From assembly GCF_014873875.1 (NCBI RefSeq), contig NZ_JADBEM010000001.1, positions 7,812,001 through 7,876,000 on the forward strand: a stretch of 64,000 nucleotides of DNA, written 5' to 3'. Under the pieces are notes generated by a model that was not told where the DNA came from, ran no database searches, and saw nothing but the letters and a program-made list of their open reading frames with translations. Position 1 is the stretch's first letter. Each line of letters starts with the position of its first letter. This document shows, piece after piece, positions 17,789-26,068 of this stretch. A program made the translations under genes and the position numbers. The stretch comes from Actinopolymorpha pittospori (GTDB lineage Bacteria > Actinomycetota > Actinomycetes > Propionibacteriales > Actinopolymorphaceae).

Positions 17789-17855
17789 GCCGTCCGCACC
17801 GACATGCCGGACCGCCGCCGCGCTGGGCGGAAGGGCTCGTGATCCACTGGGGCGT

Positions 17856-18254
17856 ATGCCCGACTTCGCCGCCGCCCCTCCTTCCGCGCCGATCCACGAG
17901 CGCCTCGGGATCACGATCGTCTCGGCCTCCGCCGACCGCTGCGTCGGGACGCTCCCGGTCGAGGGCAACACCCAGCCGTTCGGGCTGCTCCACGGAGGCG
18001 CCTCCTGCGTCCTCGCCGAGAGCCTCGCGTCGATCGCCGCGATGTTGTACGCCCAGCCGGACCGGGTGGCCGTGGGCGTCGACATCAACGCGACCCACCA
18101 CCGCGGGGTCCGCTCCGGCATCGTCACCGGCGTGGCGACCCCCGTCCACCGCGGCCAGTCGACCGCGACGTACGACGTGGTCATCACCGACGAGCAGGAG
18201 CGGCGGGTGTGCACCGCCCGCCTCACCTGCTACCTGCGGCCGGCGACGTCGTAG
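17856..18254 (+). CDS. PaaI-family hotdog thioesterase
   Basis: A 132-residue single hotdog-fold acyl-CoA thioesterase. Its central helix signature FGLLHGGASCVLAESLASIAA (about 44-64) has the conserved HGG and the catalytic acidic position in AES. VGVDINATHH (about 74-83) is the substrate-binding strand. Such PaaI/YbgC-type enzymes hydrolyse aryl- or acyl-CoA in the cytoplasm; the substrate is not predictable here. It diverges from polA and is convergent with ileS. Confidence 0.9.
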   Translation: MPDFAAAPPSAPIHERLGITIVSASADRCVGTLPVEGNTQPFGLLHGGASCVLAESLASIAAMLYAQPDRVAVGVDINATHHRGVRSGIVTGVATPVHRGQSTATYDVVITDEQERRVCTARLTCYLRPATS

Positions 18255-18290
18255 CGCTCCCTACCCCCTTGGCCGGCGCCGCCCCCGCGC

Positions 18291-21200
18291 TCAGCCGACC
18301 TTCGCGACGGTCACCCGGACACTGCCACCGTCGCCGACCTCGACGGCCGCCGCCTCGCTCGTCACGCCGGTGACGGCGAGCTCGGCCGTGAGGGTCTCGC
18401 CGGTGACCAGCTCCCGGTGGGCCTCCACGGCGTTCCGTACGTCGCTGTCGTCGGACTCCACGCTCAGCCGGATCCGGTCGGAGACGTCCAGGCCGGCGTC
18501 GCGGCGGGCCTGCTGCACGGCCCGGATCACGTCGCGGGCGACGCCCTCGGCAGCGAGCTCCGGGGTCACCTCCGTGTCGAGGACCACCACACCGACGTCT
18601 CCGGGCAGCGCGGCCGAGGATTCCGCGTCGGTGGGGACGAGGCGCAGCTCGTACTCCCCCTCGGCGAGCACGACGCCGCCGGCGGCCACGCCGTCCTCCG
18701 ACACTGACCAGTCCCCGGCCTTGACGGCTCGGATCACGCGCTGGACGTCCTTGCCGAGCCGCGGCCCGAGCGCGCGCGGGACCACCGAGAGGACCCGCTG
18801 GCAGTGCGCCGCGACGTCGGAGTCGAGCCGGACCTCCTTGACGTTGACCTCCTCGCGCACCAGGTCGGCGAACGGCGCCAGCCGTTCCGCGTCCGGCGCG
18901 GCGACCGTCAGCGACGCGAGCGGCAACCGCACCCGCAGCCCCTTCGCCTTGCGCAACGCGAGAGCGGCCGAGCACACGGACCGAACGCTGTCCATCGCCG
19001 CCACGAGATCCGGGTCCGCCGGCAGATCATCGGCGGCTGGCCAGTCGGCGAGGTGCACCGAACGCTCACCGGTGAGCCCGCGCCAGACCTCCTCGGTGAC
19101 CAGCGGCAGCAGCGGCGCCGCGAGCCGGGAGAGCACCTCGAGCACGGTGTGGAGCGTGTCGAACGCGTCCTGGTCGCCGGACCAGAAGCGCTCGCGGGAA
19201 CGCCGGACGTACCAGTTGGTCAGCACGTCGAGGAACGAACGGACCGCCGCACAGGCGCCGGAGATGTCGTAGGCGTCGAGAGCGTCGGTCGTGCTCGCCA
19301 CCGTGTCGTGCAGCTTGGCGAGGACGTACCGGTCCAGAACGTGCGGAGAGTCGGTCCGCCAGCGCGCCACCGCCTGCTCGGCGTTGGTGTAGAGGGTGAA
19401 GAAGTAGTAGGCGTTCCACAGCGGGTGGAGTGCCTGCCGCACGCTGTCCCTGATCAGCGGCTCGCTGACGGCGAGATCGCCGCCTCGGACGACGGGCGAG
19501 GCCATCAGCGCCCACCGCATGGCGTCCGACCCGTAGGCGTCGAACATCGACACCGGGTCGGGGTAGTTGCGCAGGCTCTTGCTCATCTTGCGGCCGTCGT
19601 CGCCGAGGACCGTGCCGTGGACCACGCAGTTACGGAACGCCGGCCGGTCGAACAGCGCCGTCGCGAGCACGTGCAGGGTGTAGAACCACCCACGGGTCTG
19701 CGGGACGTACTCCACGATGAAGTCGCCCGGGTAGTGGTTCTCGAACCAGTCGGCGTTCTCGAAGGGGTAGTGCACCTGCGCGAACGGCATCGACCCCGAC
19801 TCGAACCAGCAGTCCAGCACCTCCGGCACCCGGCGCATGGTCGAGCGGCCCGTCGGGTCGTCGGGGTTCGGCCGGGTCAGCTCGTCGACATAGGGCCGGT
19901 GCAGGTCGGTCGGACGGACGCCGAAGTCGCGCTCGATCTCCTCCAGCGAGCCGTAGACGTCGACCCGCGGGTAGGCGGGGTCGTCGGACTTCCACACCGG
20001 GATCGGCGACCCCCAGAAGCGGTTCCGGCTGATCGACCAGTCGCGGGCGTTCGCGAGCCACTTGCCGAACGAGCCGTCCTTGACGTGGTCGGGAACCCAG
20101 TCGATCTCCTGGTTCAGGGCGACCATCCGGTCCCGGAACTTCGTCACCTCGACGAACCAGCTCGACACCGCCTTGTAGACGAGCGGGGTGTCGCAACGCC
20201 AACAGTGGGGGTAGCTGTGGGTGTAGGTGTCGTGCCGGAGCAGGACGCCGCGCTGCTTGAGGTCGGCGATGATCGGCTTGTTGGACTCGAAGACCTGCAG
20301 CCCCTCGTACGCCGGCACCAGCGAGGTGAACCTGGTGTGCTCGTCCACCGTGACGACGGTCGGGATGCCGGCTGCCTCACAGGTGGTCTGGTCGTCCTCA
20401 CCGAACGCCGGCGCCATGTGGACGATCCCGGTGCCGCCCTCGGTCGTGACGAACTCTCCGGGCAGCACCTGGAAGGCGTTCGGCGTCTCCGCGAGGAACG
20501 GGAACAGCGGCGTGTAGCGGCGCCCGAGCAGCTCGCTGCCCCGCAGGGTGCCGACGCGCTCGGCCTCGCCGAGTTCCTTCTCGTACGCCGCGAGCCGGGC
20601 CTCACCGATGACGTAGCGAACGCCGTCCTTCTCGACCACGGCGTAGTCGATGTCGGGACCGACCGCCACCGCGAGGTTGGACGGCAGCGTCCACGGCGTG
20701 GTCGTCCAGACGAGCAGCCGCTCCCCCGTCTCCAGCTCGAACGCGACCGTCACCGCCGGGTCGTGCCGGTCACGGTAGACGTCGTCCATGCGGGTCTCGG
20801 TGTTGGACAGCGGGGTCTCGCAGCGCCAGCAGTAGGGCAGCACGCGGAAGCCCTCGTAGACCAGGCCCTTGTCGTAGAGGGTCCGAAACGCCCACATCAC
20901 ACTCTCCATGTAGGTGATGTCGAGCGTCTTGTAGTCGTTGGCGAAGTCGACCCAGCGGGCCTGCCGGTTGACGTAGCGCTCCCACTCGCTGGTGTAGCGC
21001 AGCACGGACGTACGGCAGACCTCGTTGAAGCGGGCGAGCCCGAGTTCCATGATCTCCCGCTTGGCGGTGATGCCGAGCTCGCGTTCGGCCTCGACCTCCG
21101 CCGGCAGCCCGTGGCAGTCCCAGCCGAAGCGGCGTTCGACGCGGCGCCCGCGCATCGTCTGGTAGCGCGGGACCAGGTCCTTCACGTAGCCGGTCAGGAG

Positions 21201-21407
21201 GTGGCCGTAGTGCGGCAGGCCGTTGGCGAAGGGCGGGCCGTCGTAGAACACGAACTCGTTGGAGCCCCGCTCGCCGGCCTCGCGCTGGTCGATGCTCGCC
21301 TGGAAGGTCTTGTCGGCCTCCCAGTGGTCGAGCACCTCGCGTTCGAGATCGGGGAACGACGGGGAAGCGGGAACCTTCGCGTCGTCACGGTGGCGCGGAT
21401 AGCTCAT
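18291..21407 (-). CDS. ileS: Isoleucyl-tRNA synthetase
   Basis: Class I aminoacyl-tRNA synthetase that charges tRNA-Ile and edits valine. The protein is 1,038 residues. The HIGH motif is HYGH within PPFANGLPHYGHLLTG (about 59-74) and the second signature is DDGRKMSKSLRNYPDP (about 600). The long editing CP1 domain and extended C-terminal region are of the eukaryote-like type found in actinobacteria, a form known for low mupirocin sensitivity. ATG 21407 (MSYPRHRDD) lies 10 nt after a CGAGGA ribosome binding site, which can be sequestered by the T-box leader; ATG 21431 upstream lies within that leader and is less likely. Confidence 0.97.
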   Translation of the reverse strand: MSYPRHRDDAKVPASPSFPDLEREVLDHWEADKTFQASIDQREAGERGSNEFVFYDGPPFANGLPHYGHLLTGYVKDLVPRYQTMRGRRVERRFGWDCHGLPAEVEAERELGITAKREIMELGLARFNEVCRTSVLRYTSEWERYVNRQARWVDFANDYKTLDITYMESVMWAFRTLYDKGLVYEGFRVLPYCWRCETPLSNTETRMDDVYRDRHDPAVTVAFELETGERLLVWTTTPWTLPSNLAVAVGPDIDYAVVEKDGVRYVIGEARLAAYEKELGEAERVGTLRGSELLGRRYTPLFPFLAETPNAFQVLPGEFVTTEGGTGIVHMAPAFGEDDQTTCEAAGIPTVVTVDEHTRFTSLVPAYEGLQVFESNKPIIADLKQRGVLLRHDTYTHSYPHCWRCDTPLVYKAVSSWFVEVTKFRDRMVALNQEIDWVPDHVKDGSFGKWLANARDWSISRNRFWGSPIPVWKSDDPAYPRVDVYGSLEEIERDFGVRPTDLHRPYVDELTRPNPDDPTGRSTMRRVPEVLDCWFESGSMPFAQVHYPFENADWFENHYPGDFIVEYVPQTRGWFYTLHVLATALFDRPAFRNCVVHGTVLGDDGRKMSKSLRNYPDPVSMFDAYGSDAMRWALMASPVVRGGDLAVSEPLIRDSVRQALHPLWNAYYFFTLYTNAEQAVARWRTDSPHVLDRYVLAKLHDTVASTTDALDAYDISGACAAVRSFLDVLTNWYVRRSRERFWSGDQDAFDTLHTVLEVLSRLAAPLLPLVTEEVWRGLTGERSVHLADWPAADDLPADPDLVAAMDSVRSVCSAALALRKAKGLRVRLPLASLTVAAPDAERLAPFADLVREEVNVKEVRLDSDVAAHCQRVLSVVPRALGPRLGKDVQRVIRAVKAGDWSVSEDGVAAGGVVLAEGEYELRLVPTDAESSAALPGDVGVVVLDTEVTPELAAEGVARDVIRAVQQARRDAGLDVSDRIRLSVESDDSDVRNAVEAHRELVTGETLTAELAVTGVTSEAAAVEVGDGGSVRVTVAKVG

Positions 21408-21660
21408 GTCGTGCTCGTCCTCGGGTCGCAACCTGCTGGTGCCGTGCGAGGACGAACGGCACGCCGTCGGCGGCGTGCGTCCGCGGTACCACCCCGCTTG
21501 GTCCGGGTTGCGACCGAAATGTCGCGGCTCGGACCCGCTCGTTGGCCGGCTGTGACGGGCCGAACCCGTCCGGTTCTACTGGGAACCCGGTGCGGGTTCT
21601 GTTCTTCCGGAGGCTCACCGGTGATGGCCGGGTCGAAGCCTGTACCGCTCAGCGTACCGG
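21408..21660 (-). promoter_or_regulatory. T-box riboswitch of ileS (translational type)
   Basis: The ileS leader contains a T-box core on the minus strand, GGGGTGGTACCGCGG at 21481-21495, matching the AGGGTGGNACCGCG consensus that binds the uncharged tRNA 3' end. About 130 nt upstream a short stem (arms AGGCT/AGCCT and CCGG/CCGG) exposes ATC at 21623-21625, an isoleucine codon suited as the specifier. Downstream, GGTTGCGACC at 21424-21433 is perfectly complementary to GGTCGCAACC at 21506-21515 and directly precedes the CGAGGA ribosome binding site. No T-run is present, so the switch probably controls translation, as described for actinobacterial ileS leaders. Confidence 0.9.
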
Positions 21661-21730
21661 CGGGGGCCAACGTTTTACCGGCGTCCCCGGCGGTCGGGAG
21701 CGCTTGGGCTGGCGTCCGCGTGGGGTCCGC

Positions 21731-21736
21731 TAGTCT
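21731..21736 (+). promoter_or_regulatory. -10 box of the DUF554 gene
   Basis: TAGTCT ends 6 nt before GTG 21743; a leaderless transcript is likely. Confidence 0.55.
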
Positions 21737-21742
21737 CCGGGC

Positions 21743-22489
21743 GTGTTTCGCGGGTTCGGCACCATCCTCAACGTCGTCACCGTCCTCGCCGGGACCGGAC
21801 TCGGCGTCCTGCTCGGCCATCGGCTCCCCACCCGCACCCGCGACGTCGTCACCGACGCGATCGGCCTGGTGACCCTGCTGATCGCGGCGTTCTCCACGTT
21901 CGCCGTCCGGGACGAGGCGCTGGTCCGGGCGGTAGGTTCGAACGCGCCGATGCTGATCGTGCTGGGCTCCCTCGTGGTCGGGGGCGTGATCGGTTCGCTG
22001 CTGCGCCTCGAGTCCCGCCTGGAGGGGGTGGGCGACGGGCTGCAACGGCTGCTCGCCGGGGATTCGGCCTCGGCGGAGCGCCGTCGCTTCGTGGAGGGGT
22101 TCGTCTCGGCGTCCCTGCTCTTCTGCGTCGGGCCGCTCACCGTGTTGGGTTCGATCTCCGACGGGCTCGGGCGCGGGTCCGAACAGCTCGCCCTGAAGGC
22201 AACGCTGGACGGGATCGCGGCGGTGGCCTTCGCCGCGTCGTTCGGATGGGGGGTGGCCGCGGCCGCCCTGGCCGTCCTCGTGATCCAGGGAGCCCTCACC
22301 GTCGTCGGCGCCCTCGCCGGAACCTTCCTCTCCTCGGCTCAGGTCTCCGCGCTCACCGCCACCGGCGGCCTGCTCCTCGTCGGCGTCGCGCTGCGGCTGC
22401 TCCGGATCCGCCAACTGCCCGTGGGCGACCTGCTTCCCGCACTCGTCCTCGCGCCGATCCTCACCTTGGTGGTCGCAGCGTTTCGCTGA
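21743..22489 (+). CDS. DUF554 family membrane protein
   Basis: A 248-residue integral membrane protein with about seven hydrophobic helices. The N-terminus GFGTILNVVTVLAGTGLGVLLGHRLP and the central RFVEGFVSASLLFCVGPLTVLGSISDGLG are diagnostic of DUF554 (YdfK/YqgA-type transporter-like proteins). The function is unsettled. The start is GTG at 21743, behind a -10 box. It diverges from the ileS T-box leader, and its 3' end overlaps the convergent acetyltransferase-fusion gene by 29 bp. Confidence 0.9.
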   Translation: MFRGFGTILNVVTVLAGTGLGVLLGHRLPTRTRDVVTDAIGLVTLLIAAFSTFAVRDEALVRAVGSNAPMLIVLGSLVVGGVIGSLLRLESRLEGVGDGLQRLLAGDSASAERRRFVEGFVSASLLFCVGPLTVLGSISDGLGRGSEQLALKATLDGIAAVAFAASFGWGVAAAALAVLVIQGALTVVGALAGTFLSSAQVSALTATGGLLLVGVALRLLRIRQLPVGDLLPALVLAPILTLVVAAFR

Positions 22490-24290
22490 CTGCCAGGACC
22501 TCCCGGCCGGCGCCCACACCGTGATGGTCGAAGACCGACCAGATCACCGGCATCCGCAGCGAGGCGGCGACGAGTCGGCCCAGCCGGGGCTCCGTCTCCG
22601 GTTCGGGCATGACGCGTTTTCCCGCGGCGTCGCGGAGCACCACGCGTCCCGCGCCCGGTCCCGGGACCGCTCCGATGACGAGTGTTCCGGTCAGGGGGTC
22701 GAGGCAGCCCAACGCGGCGGCCGCCCGGCTGGGGACATCGGGGTAGTCGTGCGTGGTGACGCACTCGACCCGGCCCCCGCTCCACGCGACCAGCGCGACC
22801 TTCCGGGTGCCCGCGCTTCGGACCTCCAGCATGGCGAGGCGGCCCTCCGGGTCCCGCTCGGAGGCGAGAAGGGCGACCTCGAGCCCCTGCCGGGCCGTCA
22901 GATCCGCCGAACTCGCGAGGACGGCCCGCCCGTCGTCGTAGGAGTCGAGGTCGAGTCGTCGCGGGCCCCACGTCGGGTCGGCCAGCCGGATCGGTGGTCG
23001 CACCGCGATCAACCGGTCCGGTGCGGCGGCGACCGTGCTCACCGACTCGGCGGCACCCTCCGAACGCGCGAAGACGACGATGCTGCCGTACGGCGACCGC
23101 TGGTCCTGGTGCGCCCAGGTCGTGGTGAGGCCGTCCTTCCCTGGTCGGAGCTCCTCCCACTCCGAGTCGGTGCCCAGCGGCGCCTCGTGGGTCCGCCGCC
23201 ACAGCGTGAGGCGCCCCCGGTCGGCTCCGGAGCCGTCCGCCCGCGCCCGGTGGTCCGTGGAGGCCGCGTAGTCCGTGGGTGAGAGCACCAACTGAACACG
23301 TGCGGAGCGCGGTGTGGACCGGCTGGCCGCCGCCCCACGATCACCGGCGTAGGTGATGACCAGCGCCGCCGGGCGCGGCTCGAGCACCAGCGGCTGCTGT
23401 CGGTCGAACCGGAGCCTCGATGGGCTGCCGTGGTCGGAGACCTGTGCCAGCAACGCGTTACGGTCCGCGCCGATGCCCTGCAGGAGGGCGACCCGACCGC
23501 CGCCGACCGTCCCGGCCCACACGGCGTAGACCTTGGTGAGGCGTCCGGGCATGCCACCTCCGGTCCCGTGCCGCCAGACGGCGGTGGCCTCCGCGATGAA
23601 CTTCTGGTCCTCCGCCAGGTCACCCCGCGGGGCCCAGGGCAGCAGCCGGGCGTCGGTGGGAGCCTCGGGCCGCTGTAACGCGTGCAGCAGTGTGTTGATC
23701 CCGAGCGGGAACGCGACGAGAGCGAGCAGCGTCAGGACGAGAGCCAGGCCGAGCCGGCGCCGGCCAGGTCGCCGCCACTCCTCGCGAAGGGCCATGTAGC
23801 GCACGCTGTGACCAAGTGCGGGGTCGGCCGAAAGGGCGGCGCCCGCGTGCTTCATGCCGGCCTTCTCCATCACCCGGGCCGACGCCGGGTTGGCGACGTA
23901 GCACTGGGCGGTGATCCGGCGCGCGCCGAGTTTGCCGAAGCCGAACGACAGGACCGCGATCAGCGCCTCGGTCATGTAGTTGTTGCCCCACGCCGACTGG
24001 TCCAGCGCGTACCCGATCACGAGGTCGCCACTGGCCGGGTCGAAGGACCTGCTGACCCCGATCCAGCCGATCACCTGGCCGGTCGAGCGGACCACGATCG
24101 CCGCGTCGTGGGAGGTGCGTGGGGTCTGCGCGTTGTAACGCAGGACCGCGTCGAACCAGCCGTCCGGGTTGGCCCCGAGCGGCTGGTCGAGATAGCGCGT
24201 GACGTCGGGATCTGATCGCCAGCCTCGCACCGCCTCGCGGTCGGTTTCGACGAAGTCCCGGATGAGCAGCCGCTTGGTCCGACACTCCAT
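22461..24290 (-). CDS. GNAT acetyltransferase fused to a membrane-anchored ectodomain
   Basis: A 609-residue protein with an unusual layout. Residues 1-175 are a complete RimJ/RimL-type GNAT domain (TKRLLIRDF start, VIGWIGVSRSFDPASGDLVIGY, SAWGNNYMTEALIAVLSFGF with the acetyl-CoA loop, NPASARVMEKAGMKHAG). A basic stretch, RRPGRRRLG, leads into one membrane helix (about 180-200). The remaining 400 or so residues have beta-rich, Pro/Gly/Ser-containing composition and no family I recognise; by topology they should be outside the cell. The reading frame is continuous across the junction. ATG 24290 is preferred; GTG 24296 is an alternative. It precedes nothing obvious in an operon and overlaps DUF554 at the 3' end. 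Confidence 0.75.
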   Translation of the reverse strand: MECRTKRLLIRDFVETDREAVRGWRSDPDVTRYLDQPLGANPDGWFDAVLRYNAQTPRTSHDAAIVVRSTGQVIGWIGVSRSFDPASGDLVIGYALDQSAWGNNYMTEALIAVLSFGFGKLGARRITAQCYVANPASARVMEKAGMKHAGAALSADPALGHSVRYMALREEWRRPGRRRLGLALVLTLLALVAFPLGINTLLHALQRPEAPTDARLLPWAPRGDLAEDQKFIAEATAVWRHGTGGGMPGRLTKVYAVWAGTVGGGRVALLQGIGADRNALLAQVSDHGSPSRLRFDRQQPLVLEPRPAALVITYAGDRGAAASRSTPRSARVQLVLSPTDYAASTDHRARADGSGADRGRLTLWRRTHEAPLGTDSEWEELRPGKDGLTTTWAHQDQRSPYGSIVVFARSEGAAESVSTVAAAPDRLIAVRPPIRLADPTWGPRRLDLDSYDDGRAVLASSADLTARQGLEVALLASERDPEGRLAMLEVRSAGTRKVALVAWSGGRVECVTTHDYPDVPSRAAAALGCLDPLTGTLVIGAVPGPGAGRVVLRDAAGKRVMPEPETEPRLGRLVAASLRMPVIWSVFDHHGVGAGREVLAVSETLRPPR

Positions 24291-24456
24291 GCCCACCAGT
24301 CTCCAGCGTCCCGGGGCGCTCCCAGGTGCCTTTGCCTGGTTGGGCCAGACCGGCTCGACACGGCCGGCCCGCGGCTGGCGGGTTATCCGATGGTCGGGTG
24401 TGTTCCGGCCCGTCCCCGTCGGGATAGGCCATCCGGATTCTTTGCGGATCGTTCGG

Positions 24457-25170
24457 TCAGGCCATACCCAAGTACGCTTCCTTCACCGCCGGGTCGGCGA
24501 GCAGGTCACCGCCCGTGCTGGTCTTCGTCACCGAGCCGGTCTCGAGCACATAACCTCGATCCGCGCGGCTCAACGCCTGCTGGGCGTTCTGCTCGACCAG
24601 GAGCACGGTGGTGCCCTGCTTGTTGATCTCGGTGATGATGGCGAAGATCTGCTGGATGAACTGCGGTGCGAGGCCCATCGACGGCTCGTCCAGCAGGAGC
24701 AGACGCGGCCGGGCCATCAGCGCCCGCCCGATCGCGACCATCTGCTGCTCACCGCCGGAGAGCGTGCCGCCCGCCTGGGTCGCGCGCTCCTCGAGCCGCG
24801 GGAACAGCTGGAAGACCCGCTCGAAGTCCGCGGCGATGGCCTGGCGGTCCTTGCGGGTGTAGCAGCCCATCTCGAGGTTCTCCCGCACGGTCATGCCGGG
24901 AAAGACACCGCGACCCTCCGGCGACTGGCAGATCCCGCGCCGGACCCGAAGATCCGCCCTGAGCTTGGAGATGTCCTCGCCGTCGAAGTGGACGCTCCCG
25001 CTCGCGAGTGGGATCAGACCGGAGACCGCCTTCATGGTCGTGGTCTTGCCGGCGCCGTTCGCGCCGATCAGCGTGACGATCTCGCCTTCCTCGACGGTGA
25101 GGGAGACGTCGCGCAGCGCCTCGATCCGGCCGTACCGGACCGACACGTCCTTGAGCTCAAGCAGCGCCAT
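24457..25170 (-). CDS. livF: Branched-chain amino-acid ABC transporter ATP-binding protein LivF
   Basis: One of the two ATPases powering the Liv/HAAT uptake system. It has 237 residues, with Walker A GANGAGKTTT (about 37-46), the EGRGVFPGMTVRENLEMG switch typical of LivF, signature LSGGEQQMVAIGRAL, Walker B LLLLDEPSMGLAP and the H-loop LLVEQNAQQAL. ATG 25170 lies inside the last codons of livG, a 14-bp overlap that couples their translation. It is the last gene of the livKHMGF operon. Confidence 0.95.
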   Translation of the reverse strand: MALLELKDVSVRYGRIEALRDVSLTVEEGEIVTLIGANGAGKTTTMKAVSGLIPLASGSVHFDGEDISKLRADLRVRRGICQSPEGRGVFPGMTVRENLEMGCYTRKDRQAIAADFERVFQLFPRLEERATQAGGTLSGGEQQMVAIGRALMARPRLLLLDEPSMGLAPQFIQQIFAIITEINKQGTTVLLVEQNAQQALSRADRGYVLETGSVTKTSTGGDLLADPAVKEAYLGMA

Positions 25171-26068
25171 CGTCGGGCACCCCCAGGTAGGCGGCGATGA
25201 CCGCCGGGTCCTCACGCACGTGGGCCGGCGTCCCGTCCGCGATCTTCTTGCCGAACTCGAGGACGACGATCCGGTCGGTCACACCCATCACCACCCGCAT
25301 GTCGTGCTCGATCAGCAGGACGGTGTACCCGTCGTCACGGATCTTGCGGATGAGGGACATCAGCCCGTCCTTCTCCGCGGGGTTGAAGCCGGCGGCGGGC
25401 TCGTCGAGGCAGAGCAGCTTCGGCTCCGTGGCCAGCGCCCGGGCGATCTCCAGCCGACGCTGGTAGCCGTAGGGAAGGTTCTTCGCGCGGTCGGCGGCCC
25501 GGTCGGCGATCCCGACGAACTCCAGCAACGCCATGGCGCGCTCCACGCCCTCGCGTTCCTCCCGCCAGTGCCGGGGAAGTCGACACAGCGCGCCGACCAC
25601 GCTCGTGCGGTGCCGGGCGTCGGTGCCGACGACGACGTTCTCCAGGGCCGTCATCTCGTCGAACAACCGGATGTTCTGGAACGTCCGGGCGATGCCGTGG
25701 CGGGTGATCGCGTGCCGCTTCAGCCGGCCGAGGCCGCGCCCCTCCAGCCGGACCTCACCCGCGGTCGGCCGGTAGACGCCGGTGATCACGTTGAAGCAGG
25801 TGGTCTTGCCGGCGCCGTTCGGACCGATCAGGCCGAGGATCTCTCCCCGCTTGAGGTCGAACGACACGCTGTCGAGCGCCAGCAGACCACCGAACCGCAG
25901 GGAGACGTCGGCGACTTCGAGCAGCGTGTCGCCGACCGGGACGCCGATCTCCCGGTCGGGGGCGACCGCTTCGGTGACCTGGGCGAAGTGTTCGGCGCGT
26001 TCTTCCTCGGTCATGTCCCGCACTTCGGCGGCGAGACCCTCCTCGGGCTCGGGCCGGGTGTCGCTCAT
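25157..26068 (-). CDS. livG: Branched-chain amino-acid ABC transporter ATP-binding protein LivG
   Basis: The second ATPase of the Liv transporter. Walker A is GPNGAGKTTC (about 82-91), followed by the LivG-type ARTFQNIRLFDEMTALENVVVG, the Q-rich signature NLPYGYQRRLEIARAL, Walker B LLCLDEPAAGFNP and EHDMRVVMGVTDRIVVLE. At 303 residues it is about 45 longer than usual because of an acidic N-terminal extension before LLEVADVSLRFGG. The extension may be real, since ATG 26068 overlaps the livM stop by 4 bp. Confidence 0.95.
   Translation of the reverse strand: MSDTRPEPEEGLAAEVRDMTEEERAEHFAQVTEAVAPDREIGVPVGDTLLEVADVSLRFGGLLALDSVSFDLKRGEILGLIGPNGAGKTTCFNVITGVYRPTAGEVRLEGRGLGRLKRHAITRHGIARTFQNIRLFDEMTALENVVVGTDARHRTSVVGALCRLPRHWREEREGVERAMALLEFVGIADRAADRAKNLPYGYQRRLEIARALATEPKLLCLDEPAAGFNPAEKDGLMSLIRKIRDDGYTVLLIEHDMRVVMGVTDRIVVLEFGKKIADGTPAHVREDPAVIAAYLGVPDDGAA

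Noticed and set aside
18804..21872. A plus-strand frame of over 1,000 codons opposite ileS
   Set aside because: It is the antisense shadow of ileS; it has no motif and crosses the T-box leader.
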